This document shows, one piece after another, positions 33,124 through 42,580 of a DNA stretch of 64,000 bases. How positions within the stretch are numbered: position 1 is the first letter of the stretch; the number at the start of each line of letters is the position of its first letter. The stretch is taken from the NCBI GenBank assembly GCA_039932715.1, contig JBDTPN010000011.1:1-64000 (forward strand), in the 5' to 3' direction. The notes beneath the pieces are model-generated. The model saw nothing but the letters and a program-made list of their open reading frames with translations. It was not told where the DNA came from and searched no databases. A program made the position numbers and the translations under genes. The DNA comes from ZC4RG30 sp039932715 (GTDB lineage Bacteria > Pseudomonadota > Gammaproteobacteria > Steroidobacterales > Steroidobacteraceae).

Positions 33124-35217
33124 TCAATTTTTTTGGGCGGGAAACAGTTCCGTCGCGATGTAGCTGGCCACATCGCGCAACTGCTCCGGGGTCAACATGT
33201 TGCGAAATGGTGGCATGGCGTTCTTGCCAGCCCAGGCGGTGTTGGCCAGCGACTGTACGTTGGTCGACGCATTGACCAGCGTGGCTCCGCCACCATGGCC
33301 ACCGGTGCCGCGGTCACCATGACAGGCGAGGCAGAACTGCTGGTATACCTGTTTGCCCTTGCCCATGTCTGCAGTGCCAACGGGCAATTCCACGCCGGTA
33401 GTTTGCGCCACCGGTGTATCGGGAGCATCCGCCGGCAAGGAGCTGATGGTTCCGTCTAGCGAGAACAACCACAGGCTGTCACCCTTCCTGCCGCCGCCGA
33501 ACATGGAACCGGCCGACAGCACCACCACGTACTGATTGCCGTGATGCATGAACGTGCTGGCCGAGGCGGCAACCCCTGCATCCGTCTGGAACTGCCAGAG
33601 TCGATTCCCGTTAGTACTATCAAGCGCCGTGAAGCGGCCGTCACTGCGACCCACAAATATCAGGTCACCGCCGGTGGCCAGCGTTCCATTGAAACAGCTG
33701 CTGGGCCATTGCTGCTGCCAGACAACGCGATTGGTCGTGAGGTCCATCGCCGTAAAGATGCCGCGACGCGCTACGCCCGGATTGATCCAGTCGCCGCCCA
33801 TGAACGACTGGTAATCAGGCAATACGAATCCCTTTTTGTCGCTGATTGAGGTGGCGACATGGTCGATGCCGCAGATGAACATGTGGTTGGTATGTGGATC
33901 ATAGGAACTGGGTGGCCAGTTGACCCCCATCTGCGGCTTGTAAACGATCACCTGGTCCCAGAAGGGCGTGAAGATGCGACCCTTGTTGACCAGCGTGAAT
34001 CCTTCGGGGGCGTAATCCATTTCCTGTGGCACCACGGCGTCGCCGATCACATGAGGCTGCGTGGGCGAAGTGTGCTGCCGTGCGTCCTGGGGCACGGCGC
34101 GCTCCTCGATGCCCAGCAGGGGCTTGCCGGTTTGCCTGTCCAGTATGTATACCCAGCCGGTTTTCGAAACTTCAGCAATGCCTTTGCGCAGCTGGCCCTG
34201 GTATGGCGCATCGAAAAGAATGACGGGGTTGGGCGAGTCGTAGTCCCAGATATCGTGATGCACCTGCTGGAAATGCCAGCGATAGGCCCCGGTTTTCACA
34301 TCCAGTGCCAGTATGGAAACCGAGTAGAGATTGTCGCCCGCGCGCGTTGAGCCATTGAAATCCGGCGCCGCGTTGCCGGTGGAGAAGTAGATCAACCCCA
34401 GCTGCGGGTCAATGGCAGGTGTTTGCCAGATGGGCGCGCCACCATATTTCCAGGCGTCATTGTCCTGCGGCCAGGTTTCATGGCCGGGCTCGCCGGGGCC
34501 CGGTATCGTATAGAACGTCCAGCGCAGCTTGCCGGTACGCGCGTCATAGGCCTTGATGCGCCCACGCACGCCCATGTCACCGCCGGCGAAACCAGTGATG
34601 ATCATGCCGTCGTAATACAGCGGAGCGCTGACCAGGCTGTAGCCCTTGAGTGGGTCCTCGGCCTGTATGGACCAGACCTCCTTCCCGGTGCGCTGGTCCA
34701 AAGCCAACAGTCGCGCATCGGCCTGACCGATGAAAATCTTGCCGTCGCCGATGGCCACCCCGCGATTTACCCAGCCGCAGCACACATGCACGCGCTGTGC
34801 ATCCAGGCCCGCATCATGGCGCCACAGAATGGCGCCGCTGTCGACGTCCACTGCAAATACATCGCTGGCCCCGGTGCTGATGTACACCACACCTTCGAAC
34901 ACGATGGGCTGCCCCTGCCCGGAGTGCTGTGCGCCTGCACCCGACCCACCCAAGTGGGTGCGCCACTTGCCTTTGAGGTTAGCGACGTTTTCCCTGTTGA
35001 CGAGATTTAAAGGTGAATAGCGCTGGTTCGACAGGTTGCCGCCATTGGTGAGCCAGCCGCTCTGCGGCAAGGCACTCAGCTGGCTCGCCGTGAATGCGGG
35101 GGCGGGGACAAATAGGCGCGGGGTGTCCTGGCTGTGGACCGATGCGGGCACAGCCGCCAGATTGGCTGCGGCCAGAATGGCAACAACGCCACGAAATCCC
35201 AACCCCCGGATCCGCAT
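33124..35217 (-). CDS. PQQ-dependent quinohaemoprotein alcohol dehydrogenase
   Basis: A 697-residue periplasmic enzyme. The signal peptide is followed by an eight-bladed PQQ propeller (about 45-590) and a cytochrome c domain with haem motif CLACH (629-633) and a likely Met ligand in AMPPF. The vicinal disulfide Cys-Cys that covers PQQ is present (HVCCGWVNRG), and tryptophan-docking repeats such as GKLRWTFYTIPGPGEP and GAYRWHFQQVHHDIWDYDSPNP match type II ethanol dehydrogenases. It oxidises alcohols to aldehydes and passes electrons to the respiratory chain. No pqq biosynthesis genes lie in the window. The ribosome site is GAGGGCGG. Confidence 0.93.
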   Translation of the reverse strand: MRIRGLGFRGVVAILAAANLAAVPASVHSQDTPRLFVPAPAFTASQLSALPQSGWLTNGGNLSNQRYSPLNLVNRENVANLKGKWRTHLGGSGAGAQHSGQGQPIVFEGVVYISTGASDVFAVDVDSGAILWRHDAGLDAQRVHVCCGWVNRGVAIGDGKIFIGQADARLLALDQRTGKEVWSIQAEDPLKGYSLVSAPLYYDGMIITGFAGGDMGVRGRIKAYDARTGKLRWTFYTIPGPGEPGHETWPQDNDAWKYGGAPIWQTPAIDPQLGLIYFSTGNAAPDFNGSTRAGDNLYSVSILALDVKTGAYRWHFQQVHHDIWDYDSPNPVILFDAPYQGQLRKGIAEVSKTGWVYILDRQTGKPLLGIEERAVPQDARQHTSPTQPHVIGDAVVPQEMDYAPEGFTLVNKGRIFTPFWDQVIVYKPQMGVNWPPSSYDPHTNHMFICGIDHVATSISDKKGFVLPDYQSFMGGDWINPGVARRGIFTAMDLTTNRVVWQQQWPSSCFNGTLATGGDLIFVGRSDGRFTALDSTNGNRLWQFQTDAGVAASASTFMHHGNQYVVVLSAGSMFGGGRKGDSLWLFSLDGTISSLPADAPDTPVAQTTGVELPVGTADMGKGKQVYQQFCLACHGDRGTGGHGGGATLVNASTNVQSLANTAWAGKNAMPPFRNMLTPEQLRDVASYIATELFPAQKN

Positions 35218-35278
35218 CTGCCGCCCTCGTCGTAAACAGGCTTACGCCACTGGACTACATCACAGGTTCGAGGCTTTG

Positions 35279-35299
35279 GGGTAGGCTTGCAACCTACCC
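35279..35299. repeat. Perfect inverted repeat upstream of SDR gene
   Basis: GGGTAGG (35279-35285) and CCTACCC (35293-35299) flank a 7-base spacer CTTGCAA, 21 bases before the SDR ATG. It overlaps a TAGGCTTG box that recurs before other genes. It could be a regulator operator or a leader hairpin. Confidence 0.4.
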
Positions 35300-35319
35300 G
35301 GAATCAATTGGAGAGTTGC

Positions 35320-36063
35320 ATGCAGCCCAGGGTCGCACTGGTTACCGGGGCCGGATCAGGCATTGGCAGGGCGGTGGCGATCACGCTGGCGGGCGCGGGC
35401 TATGCGGTTGCGCTGGCGGGGCGTCGCACTGAGCCTTTGCAGGAAACCGCTGCCCTGGCCTCGGGCAAGACGCTGGTGTTGTCGGTGGATGTCACCGATG
35501 CGGCCGCGGTCGCGGGAATGGTTGAAAAGACGGTTGCCGCGTTCGGGCGTCTGGACGTGCTGTTCAACAACGCCGGAACCGCGGCACCACCCACGCCCAC
35601 CGACGAGCTCGCCCCGGAACTGTGGCGCCGGGTGATCGATACCAACCTCACTGGTGTCTTCCTGTGCGCGCAGGCAGCCTTTCGCGTGATGAAATTGCAG
35701 AGCCCGCAGGGAGGCCGCATCATCAACAATGGTTCAATTGCCTCGGAAACGCCGCGGCCCAACATGGCTGCCTATACGGCTTCGAAGCATGCGGTCACGG
35801 GCCTGACCAAATCGTTGTCTCTGGAGGGCCGGCGCTTCAGCATTGCGTGCGGACAGATCGATATCGGCAACGTGCAGACCAACCTGGGCATTGCGATGTC
35901 CAGTGGCACGCTGCAGGCAGACTTTTCGCTCAAGCCGGAGCCAACGTTTGATGTGAAGCATGTTGCCGACGCGGTGCTCTACATGGCCAATCTGCCGCTG
36001 GACGCAAACGTGTTGCGGATGACTGTCATGGCGACGGCCATGCCTTTTGTGGGTCGGGGTTGA
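35320..36063 (+). CDS. Short-chain dehydrogenase/reductase
   Basis: A 247-residue NAD(P)-dependent oxidoreductase with an intact active site: cofactor motif TGAGSGIGRAVA, NNAG, catalytic Ser in NNGSIASETP and YTASK. The C-terminal part (NVQTNLGIAMS ... YMANLPLDANVLRMTVMATAMPFVGRG) matches SDRs that end in a PFVGRG motif and are common in soil bacteria. I chose the ATG at 35320 because TTGGAGAG lies five bases upstream. A start at 35287 would lie inside an inverted repeat. It is followed by the pirin and carotenoid-oxygenase genes on the same strand. Confidence 0.9.
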   Translation: MQPRVALVTGAGSGIGRAVAITLAGAGYAVALAGRRTEPLQETAALASGKTLVLSVDVTDAAAVAGMVEKTVAAFGRLDVLFNNAGTAAPPTPTDELAPELWRRVIDTNLTGVFLCAQAAFRVMKLQSPQGGRIINNGSIASETPRPNMAAYTASKHAVTGLTKSLSLEGRRFSIACGQIDIGNVQTNLGIAMSSGTLQADFSLKPEPTFDVKHVADAVLYMANLPLDANVLRMTVMATAMPFVGRG

Positions 36064-36087
36064 GCGCTGCGCCAGGGAGGTGCAAAC

Positions 36088-36960
36088 ATGAAATCTGTGC
36101 TCGGCATTTACAGTGGGCCTGCCAGCCACTGGGTGGGGGATGGCTTCCCCGTGCGCACGCTGTTTTCCTATGACCGCATGGGCAAACAGCTCAGTCCATT
36201 CCTGTTGCTGGATTTTGCCGGTCCCAGCGAATTCACCCCCGCGCGCGCGCCGCGTGGCGTGGGTGAACATCCCCATCGCGGTTTCGAAACCGTGACCATT
36301 GTCTACAGTGGTGAGGTGGCACATCGCGATTCGGCCGGCAACGGTGGCTCCATCGGACCAGGTGACGTGCAGTGGATGACTGCTGGCGCCGGCATCATGC
36401 ACGAGGAGTTTCATTCCGAGGGATTCACCAGGCGCGGTGGCAAGCTGGAAATGGCCCAGCTGTGGGTCAACCTGCCCGCCAAGGACAAGATGGCGCCGCC
36501 GCAATACCAGACCATCACCAGCGCCATGATTCCGGACGTAACGCTCGACAACAATGCCGGCCGCGTGCGGGTAATTGCGGGAACCTGCGCGGGCGTTCGC
36601 GGACCTGCCCGCACATTTACCCAACTCAATGTGTGGGACGTGCGGCTCAACGCGGGCGCCTCCTGTCTGCTCGACCTGCCCGAAGGTCACAACACCATCC
36701 TGGCCGTTCTGCAGGGGCAGGTGCAGATCGGTTCGGGCCAGAACATGGGCGATGCTGCGCTGGCGGTGCTTTCTGCAACCGGTAGCGGTGCCTGGTTGCG
36801 TGCAACCACAGATGCCACACTGCTGGCGCTTTCGGGCCAACCCATCGACGAACCCATCGTCGGTTACGGGCCATTTGTAATGAATACACGCAATGAGATA
36901 GTCACGGCGTTCAATGATCTGGAATCAGGCCGTTTTGGCCAGCTGGAAATAAACGAATAA
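36088..36960 (+). CDS. Pirin family protein
   Basis: A 290-residue bicupin. The N-terminal cupin holds the metal-binding residues in GVGEHPHRGFETVTIVYSGEVAHRDS and IMHEEFHSE (His, His, His and Glu, as in YhhW/pirin). The C-terminal cupin (about 165-280) lacks them. Some bacterial pirins are quercetin 2,3-dioxygenases, others bind enzymes or regulators. The good AGGGAGGT ribosome site decides the start. It sits between an SDR and a carotenoid-oxygenase gene on one strand, so a role in an oxidative catabolic pathway is possible. Quercetinase activity should not be assumed. Confidence 0.9.
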   Translation: MKSVLGIYSGPASHWVGDGFPVRTLFSYDRMGKQLSPFLLLDFAGPSEFTPARAPRGVGEHPHRGFETVTIVYSGEVAHRDSAGNGGSIGPGDVQWMTAGAGIMHEEFHSEGFTRRGGKLEMAQLWVNLPAKDKMAPPQYQTITSAMIPDVTLDNNAGRVRVIAGTCAGVRGPARTFTQLNVWDVRLNAGASCLLDLPEGHNTILAVLQGQVQIGSGQNMGDAALAVLSATGSGAWLRATTDATLLALSGQPIDEPIVGYGPFVMNTRNEIVTAFNDLESGRFGQLEINE

Positions 36961-36976
36961 TCTTGAGGGGGCGGGT

Positions 36977-38467
36977 ATGGCGGATCTATCCTGTGCGGTG
37001 CCTGGGCGCGGCTTCGGGGCTCCCATCCGGTTTGAGGCGGAAATCCTCGACTGCGAAGTCGTGGGTTCGATTCCCAAGGACATCGACGGCGCGTTCTATC
37101 GGGTGGGTGCCGAGTGGTTCTTGCCATCGAAATTCAAGGACGACGCCATCCTCAATGCCGATGGCTACGTCAGCATGTTCCGCATCCGCAATGGTCGCGT
37201 GAGTTATCGCGGACGCTGGATACGCACCGAGCGCTTCGAGCGCAATCTGGCTGCGGGCAAGCAGTTGTATGGCTATTACCGCAATCCCTACACCGACGAT
37301 CCTTCTATCAGCGACCCGGCCCACCCCAACCGTCGCACGGTGTCAAACACGGCACCGCTGATCCATGCGGGCAAGCTGTTCTCGCTCAAAGAGGATGGGC
37401 TGCCCTATGAGCTCGACCCCAATACACTTGCCACCCGCGCTCATTGGGATGCCGGCGGCACCTGGAAAAGCCAGACTTTCAGTGCCCATCCCAAGCTGGA
37501 TCCCCTGAGCGGCGAAATGGTCGCTTTCGGCTACGAGGCCAATGGCCTGGCCAGCGATGACCTCTACATCGCCACTCTCAATGCCCAGGGCAAGGTCACC
37601 GACTCGGTGACTGTGAAAGTGCCTTACGTCAGCATAATTCACGATATGGCCGTCACGCATCGGCACGTGGTCATTCCGTTTGGCGGCTACGTCACCAGCG
37701 AGCAGCGCCTCAAGGAAGGACGCATCCACTGGGGTTGGGATGCCTCGAAGCCCAGCATGATCGGCGTGATTCCACGTGGTGGCGCTGCCCGGGACATGCG
37801 CTGGTTCAAGGGGCCCGAGCGCTGCATGATGCACACGTTCAACGCGCACTCCGAGGGCAACAAGGTCATCCTCTACGCGCCGTTCTACGACTCCAATTTC
37901 TTCCCGTTCTTTCCGCCCATCGATGGCACACCGTGGAATCCGGCCAAGGCGCGCGCCTTCATCCGCAAGATCACGCTGGACCTCGACAAGCGCGGGGACC
38001 AGTGGCAGGAGGAGATCCTCTGGCCCATGCAGGTGGGTGACCTGGGCAAGGTTGATCCGCGATTCATGTCGCTGGAAACACGTTACCTCTACACGCTGTT
38101 CTCAGACGGCGATCGCCCCATGGATCGCGCCAAGATGGGCCCATCGCTGTTTGGTCCGCCCTCAAACAGTTACGGGCGGTTCGACGTCAAGACCGGAGAG
38201 GTGCAGAAATATTTCGCCGGCCCCGTGCATGCGTTGCAGGAATGCAGTTTCGTACCACGCAAGTTGGCCAACGGAGGCGCCACCGAGGGCGATGGCTACC
38301 TGGTTGGCGTGGCGTCCAACTATGCCGAGATGCGCTCCGAGCTGATCATTGCGGATGCCCAGCGATTGGGTGATGGCGACATTGCACGTGTGATCCTGCC
38401 ATTCCGGATCAGCCAGCAGGTGCACGGCATCTGGGCCGACGCAAAGGAGTTGCCGCTGACTGCCTGA
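36977..38467 (+). CDS. Carotenoid oxygenase family protein (first paralogue)
   Basis: A 496-residue non-haem iron dioxygenase of the carotenoid-cleavage/lignostilbene dioxygenase family. It would cut a carbon-carbon double bond with O2 to give two carbonyl products. All four iron-ligand histidines are seen: His171 (SAHPKLD), His222 (IIHDMAVT), His286 (MHTFNAH) and His483 (QVHGIW). The seven-bladed propeller spacing is normal. There is no signal peptide, so it is cytoplasmic. A GAGGGGG ribosome site precedes the ATG, 16 bases after pirin. The substrate may be a carotenoid, stilbene or phenylpropenoid. No carotenoid biosynthesis gene is nearby. Confidence 0.9.
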   Translation: MADLSCAVPGRGFGAPIRFEAEILDCEVVGSIPKDIDGAFYRVGAEWFLPSKFKDDAILNADGYVSMFRIRNGRVSYRGRWIRTERFERNLAAGKQLYGYYRNPYTDDPSISDPAHPNRRTVSNTAPLIHAGKLFSLKEDGLPYELDPNTLATRAHWDAGGTWKSQTFSAHPKLDPLSGEMVAFGYEANGLASDDLYIATLNAQGKVTDSVTVKVPYVSIIHDMAVTHRHVVIPFGGYVTSEQRLKEGRIHWGWDASKPSMIGVIPRGGAARDMRWFKGPERCMMHTFNAHSEGNKVILYAPFYDSNFFPFFPPIDGTPWNPAKARAFIRKITLDLDKRGDQWQEEILWPMQVGDLGKVDPRFMSLETRYLYTLFSDGDRPMDRAKMGPSLFGPPSNSYGRFDVKTGEVQKYFAGPVHALQECSFVPRKLANGGATEGDGYLVGVASNYAEMRSELIIADAQRLGDGDIARVILPFRISQQVHGIWADAKELPLTA

Positions 38468-38488
38468 CCGGCCCCATTCCTGAACTAT

Positions 38489-39418
38489 TCAGGCGGCCCA
38501 ATCCCGGCCGATCAGAGTGGTGAGATACGGCAGCAGCTTTGCATCCAGCTCTGCGTCAGGACTGCGGTAAGCCCAGCGCACTTCCGGTGGCATGGACATC
38601 AGTATGGATTCCGTGCGGCCGCCGGTCTGCAGGCCAAACAAAGTGCCGCGATCGATCACCAGGTTGAATTCCACGTACCGCCCGCGGCGGTAAAGCTGGT
38701 AGGCGCGCTCGCGCTCGGTGAAGGGTGTGTCACAGCGCAACTGGATGATGTCGCGATAGGCGTCGTGAAACGCGCCGCCCACACGGCGCATGAGAGCGAA
38801 ACTCTGGTCCCAGGTCAGCGGGGTGTCGGGCGTCGACTCGTTCATGTCGTCGTAGAAGATGCCACCGATGCCGCGCGCTTCGGCGCGGTGCTTGACGAAG
38901 AAGTACTCGTCGCAGTGTCGTCGCGCGATGGGATAGAGTTGCGGCGAAACAGCGTCGCAGGCATTGCGCGCAGCGCGATGCCAGGTGACGCAGTCCGCGT
39001 CATACGGAATATAGGGGGTGAGGTCAAATCCTCCACCAAACCACCACACATCCCCAGCGTTGAAATAGCGCACATTCATGTGGCTGGTGGGCGCGTGGGG
39101 ATTTCGCGGATGCATCACCGCTGATACGCCCATGGCGCGGTACTCGCGCCCTGCCAGATGCGGGTTGCGCGCCGAGGCGGCGGGCGGTAATTGCGCGCCA
39201 TGCACCTCTGACAGGGCAACGCCGGCGCGCTCGAACACCTTGCCGCCTTCCTGGACCGCGGTTATTCCACTCCCCAGCAGCTTGCCCGCGCCTGGCTCGC
39301 GCTCCCAGGCATCGCGCATGAACGTTCCGCCCATTGCATCGCCGCCAAACGTCCTGCACAGATCGTCCTGCAGCGAACGCAGGTAAGCCAGCACCTGCGA
39401 TCCACGTTGTTCTGTCAT
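38489..39418 (-). CDS. hemF: Oxygen-dependent coproporphyrinogen III oxidase
   Basis: Haem biosynthesis enzyme that decarboxylates two propionates of coproporphyrinogen III to vinyl groups using O2. The 309-residue length is normal. Diagnostic stretches are PTSHMNVRYFNAG, WWFGGGFDLTPYIP, GIGGIFYDDMNE and YVEFNLVIDRGTLFGLQTGGRTESILMSMPP. It starts at an ATG with a TAGAAT box six bases upstream and no ribosome site. It shares no obvious role with its neighbours. The 3' end is 21 bases from the convergent carotenoid-oxygenase gene. Confidence 0.97.
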   Translation of the reverse strand: MTEQRGSQVLAYLRSLQDDLCRTFGGDAMGGTFMRDAWEREPGAGKLLGSGITAVQEGGKVFERAGVALSEVHGAQLPPAASARNPHLAGREYRAMGVSAVMHPRNPHAPTSHMNVRYFNAGDVWWFGGGFDLTPYIPYDADCVTWHRAARNACDAVSPQLYPIARRHCDEYFFVKHRAEARGIGGIFYDDMNESTPDTPLTWDQSFALMRRVGGAFHDAYRDIIQLRCDTPFTERERAYQLYRRGRYVEFNLVIDRGTLFGLQTGGRTESILMSMPPEVRWAYRSPDAELDAKLLPYLTTLIGRDWAA

Positions 39419-39424
39419 GACTGC

Positions 39425-39430
39425 ATTCTA
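39425..39430 (-). promoter_or_regulatory. Candidate -10 box for leaderless hemF
   Basis: On the minus strand TAGAAT lies six bases before the hemF ATG. It overlaps the stop region of the upstream PQQ dehydrogenase gene, so hemF could have its own promoter there. Confidence 0.4.
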
Positions 39431-41557
39431 TGGCTTTGCGGAAATCTGCAGACGGGTTTCCTCGGCCACATAGGCACGGATGATTTCGGCCGCACCTTCG
39501 GGCATCAATGCCTTCCAGGCAATCATGCCATTGGCAGCCAGGGCGCCGTCTTCGACCACCGCCTTCCACTGCGCCGCATCAGCCAGCATCGCGGAGCGAC
39601 GCAGGTCCGGCACGACGTTCGAACCGCGCGTGCCCAGGCCATGGCACCGCCCGCAGAATTCCACGTAAAGATCCTTGCCATGTGCGACCGTGGCTATGGG
39701 CCATTTTTCGTTGACCGCAATCATGGGGCCCGCCGGTGCGGGATCCGCCGGCAACTGCGCGGTGCCGCCAAGCTTGAATGCCACCAGCCTGCCCACCTGC
39801 CGCTGCCGTACGACCTGGGGAGATGCGATAATTGCTCCGCCACCCGCACCCGACGTTGCCAGAATGTACTGCTCGCCATCCACGCTGTAGCTGATGGGTC
39901 CGGACATGATTGCATTGGGTGTGTCGTGCTGCCACACGCGTTGGCCGGTGTCGGCGCGATACGCTTCGAGACTGCCCATGATCACGTCGCGGCTGTGTCC
40001 CTGGAACACCAGGTTGCCTGCCGTGGCCAGGACGCCATTGCCGGGGCCAGGGGTTTTCCACGCGGCCTTCTGTGCAACAGGATCCCAGGCCAACAGGTAG
40101 CTCTCGGGCTTGGGTGCATTGGGATCATCCTTGGGTGGCGCTTCATTGGGAGCGTGCTGCACGAAATGCCACAGGCCCAGGTAGTCCATGCCCTTGACGA
40201 ACTTGTAGCTGTCCTTGGGAATGTAGCGCGTGCTGGAGTTTGCATTGGCCTGCAGGTACATCAATCCGGTCTTGGGACTGAACGCCGTCGGCTGCCACGA
40301 GTGACCACCACCTTCACCTGGGCTGAGGCGCACCGGCTTGTTGGTGTAGTAGGCCGCGGGTAGAACCGCAGGCCTTCCGGTGGCCATGTCGACATGCGAT
40401 GCCCACGTCACTCCGGGAACGTACGGCACAGCGGAGATCAATTTTCCGTCACGACGATCGATGTTGTAGAAGAAGCCGTTCTTGGGCGTATGCATCAGCA
40501 CCTTGCGCGCCGTGCCGTCGATGCTCAGGTCCGCCAGGATCATGTCCGCGATGGAATCGTAATCCCAGCTGTCGCCCGGGGTTTCCTGGTAATGCCATTT
40601 GTACTGGCCGGTTTTGGCATCCAGTGCGACCACCGAACAGATGAACAGGTTGTCGCCCTTGCCCTCGGACCTGAAGCCGCGTGGCCAGGGGAAGCCATTA
40701 CCGGTCGCAAGATATAGTTGGTCGAACTGCGCGTCATAGACGATGGAGTTCCACACCATGCCGCCACCGCGATGTTCGTCATACGCACCAAACCACGTGG
40801 GTTGCGCGAGCCTGGCCATGACCTCGTCCGACGCCGCGCCATCTGGCTTGTCGGGATCGCCCGGCACGGTGTAGAAGCGCCAGGCCATTTCCCCGGAGTC
40901 GGCGTTGTACGCGGTGACATAACCGCGTCCGCCAAACTCGCCGCCGCCATTGCCGATGAACACCATGCCGGCGCCTACGCGCGGTGCGCCGCTGATGGTG
41001 TACATCTGGCCCGGATCAGCAGTCACGGCAGTCCAAACCGGCACTCCTGTGGCTGCATCCAGTGCGATGAGGCGTCCGTCGTAGGTGCCTACGTAGACTT
41101 TGCCGTGGTAGACCGCTGCACCGCGGCTGACCACATCGCAGCAGTTCTTGGCGGCCGCAGGGCCGGGCACCTTGGGATCAAAGCTCCACAGCTTTACGCC
41201 GGTTTTGGCGTTGACTGCATACACCTTGCTCCACGCCGTGGTCACATAGATGACGCCGTCGACGACGAGCGGAGTGGACTCCTGGCCGCGAGTGGTGTCG
41301 AAGTCCATGGACCATGCGGGCTTGAGTGCCGCGATATTGTCGGGAGTGATCTGGTCCAGTCCGGAGAAGCGATGGGCCTGCTGGTCACCGCCGTGCGCCA
41401 GCCAGTTCTGCGGCTCTGCACCGGCATTGTTGAGCCGCGCGTCGTCCACCTGTGCAACCTTAGACGCTGGCGTGGCTGGAGGCGCGGTCGGCCGTGGCTT
41501 GCTGCAGGCGCCCAGTACAGCCAGCGCACAGCCCAATGCAATAAGTTGTCGGTTCAT
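39428..41557 (-). CDS. PQQ-dependent quinohaemoprotein dehydrogenase, lipoprotein
   Basis: A 709-residue protein with a lipobox (AVLGAC) instead of a plain signal peptide, so it is probably lipid-anchored. The PQQ propeller (about 50-600) contains the vicinal Cys-Cys (NCCDVVSRG), GRGYVTAYNADSGEMAWRFYTVPGDPDKPDG and GDSWDYDS. The C-terminal cytochrome c has haem motif CGRCH at 635-639. It resembles type II alcohol dehydrogenases. The start I chose at 41557 overlaps the preceding NmrA-like gene by four bases. The longer frame has no export signal. Substrate unknown. Confidence 0.9.
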   Translation of the reverse strand: MNRQLIALGCALAVLGACSKPRPTAPPATPASKVAQVDDARLNNAGAEPQNWLAHGGDQQAHRFSGLDQITPDNIAALKPAWSMDFDTTRGQESTPLVVDGVIYVTTAWSKVYAVNAKTGVKLWSFDPKVPGPAAAKNCCDVVSRGAAVYHGKVYVGTYDGRLIALDAATGVPVWTAVTADPGQMYTISGAPRVGAGMVFIGNGGGEFGGRGYVTAYNADSGEMAWRFYTVPGDPDKPDGAASDEVMARLAQPTWFGAYDEHRGGGMVWNSIVYDAQFDQLYLATGNGFPWPRGFRSEGKGDNLFICSVVALDAKTGQYKWHYQETPGDSWDYDSIADMILADLSIDGTARKVLMHTPKNGFFYNIDRRDGKLISAVPYVPGVTWASHVDMATGRPAVLPAAYYTNKPVRLSPGEGGGHSWQPTAFSPKTGLMYLQANANSSTRYIPKDSYKFVKGMDYLGLWHFVQHAPNEAPPKDDPNAPKPESYLLAWDPVAQKAAWKTPGPGNGVLATAGNLVFQGHSRDVIMGSLEAYRADTGQRVWQHDTPNAIMSGPISYSVDGEQYILATSGAGGGAIIASPQVVRQRQVGRLVAFKLGGTAQLPADPAPAGPMIAVNEKWPIATVAHGKDLYVEFCGRCHGLGTRGSNVVPDLRRSAMLADAAQWKAVVEDGALAANGMIAWKALMPEGAAEIIRAYVAEETRLQISAKP

Positions 41558-42489
41558 TTGCCGTCTCCCGAAGCGCCCGCTTTGGGCCAGGTGGATTGAT
41601 ACTGCTCGAGCACGGATAGCAGCGAGCGAGGGGCGCGGCCCGTGAGCTTGAGCACGCTGTCGGACAGTATATTGAAATAGCCTTCGCGGATTGATTGGCC
41701 GAAGGTCACCATGTCGTCGCTGGACCACGGAATCGGCCCGGAAGCCGGATCGTCCGATGCATGACGGGGCACGCCCAATGAATCAAAGTAGGCGAACATT
41801 TCCGCATCGCTGACGCGACGGTATTCAATGGGCCGCCCGGCCAATTGCGCCGCCATCGCCACCGCCCTGGGGAAACTCAGCAGTTCCGGACCGGTAATGT
41901 CATAGGCCTTTTTCTCGTGACCCGCAGTTGTAAGTGCGCCCACTGCGCTGGCCACGCAGTCATCGCGTGACACAAAGGCAATCGGTCCGTCGTGCGCATT
42001 GTCAGGCAACACCCCGGAAGCCAATGCGGGCGGTATGACGGCCATTGCGATGGCCTCGGCATACTGGCTGTCACGCAGGAAAGTCCACGCTGCGCCAGAA
42101 GCCTCGATGGCTTTCTCTGTGGCACGATGATCCAGCTTGACGATGGCGGGATTGTCCGGCTTGTCGGCACTGAGTATGGAGGTGTAAACAATATGCCCGA
42201 CACCGGCTTTTACGGCGGCTCTGGCGGCATTCTCATGCTGCTGTACACGCGATCCGACGCGCGCGGTGCTGATCAGCAACATGCGATTGCCACCGGCAAA
42301 GGCAGCCGGGAGGGATTCGGGATGATCAAAATCGGCCTTGCGCACAGACACGCCACGGGCGGCAAGGTCTGCCAGCTGTTCGGGCTTGCGCGTGGTGAGT
42401 ATCAAATCGGCAGGCGCAATGCGCTCCAGCAACAGCTGTGTCGCAGAACGCCCGAATCCGCCGGTTGCGCCGGTTACAATAATCTTCAT
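41554..42489 (-). CDS. NmrA-like NAD(P)H-binding reductase
   Basis: A 311-residue atypical SDR of the NmrA/QOR2 group. It begins MKIIVTGATGGFGRSATQLLL with the dinucleotide motif GATGGFG, then LILTTRKPEQL, RMLLISTARVGSRVQQHENAARAAVKAGV and HIVYTSIL. The usual SDR Tyr-Lys pair is not conserved, as is normal for NmrA-type proteins. QOR2-like members reduce quinones. It lies upstream of and overlaps the lipid-anchored PQQ dehydrogenase gene, so the two are co-translated. It is divergent from the isomerase-like gene at 42581. No strong ribosome site precedes the ATG. Confidence 0.85.
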   Translation of the reverse strand: MKIIVTGATGGFGRSATQLLLERIAPADLILTTRKPEQLADLAARGVSVRKADFDHPESLPAAFAGGNRMLLISTARVGSRVQQHENAARAAVKAGVGHIVYTSILSADKPDNPAIVKLDHRATEKAIEASGAAWTFLRDSQYAEAIAMAVIPPALASGVLPDNAHDGPIAFVSRDDCVASAVGALTTAGHEKKAYDITGPELLSFPRAVAMAAQLAGRPIEYRRVSDAEMFAYFDSLGVPRHASDDPASGPIPWSSDDMVTFGQSIREGYFNILSDSVLKLTGRAPRSLLSVLEQYQSTWPKAGASGDGK

Positions 42490-42568
42490 CTCTGTGTTGC
42501 CCCACCTGGTTTTCCCAGCCCCAAAGGCTGACTTTCTCAAAGCGTATCACCCGTCCCGCGACGCGGGG

Positions 42569-42574
42569 TATCGT
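42569..42574 (+). promoter_or_regulatory. Candidate -10 box for leaderless isomerase gene
   Basis: TATCGT lies six bases before the ATG at 42581, with no ribosome site between. A transcript starting seven bases after the box would begin exactly at the start codon. Confidence 0.4.
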
Positions 42575-42580
42575 AACCAG

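Noticed and set aside
35734..36840. 368-residue minus-strand frame
   Set aside because: Antisense to the SDR and pirin genes, with no family motif.
38478..38493. CCTGAA-N3-TTCAGG hairpin between the carotenoid oxygenase and hemF as a terminator
   Set aside because: The stem is only 6 bp with mixed pairs, there is no T-run on either side, and it overlaps the hemF stop codon.
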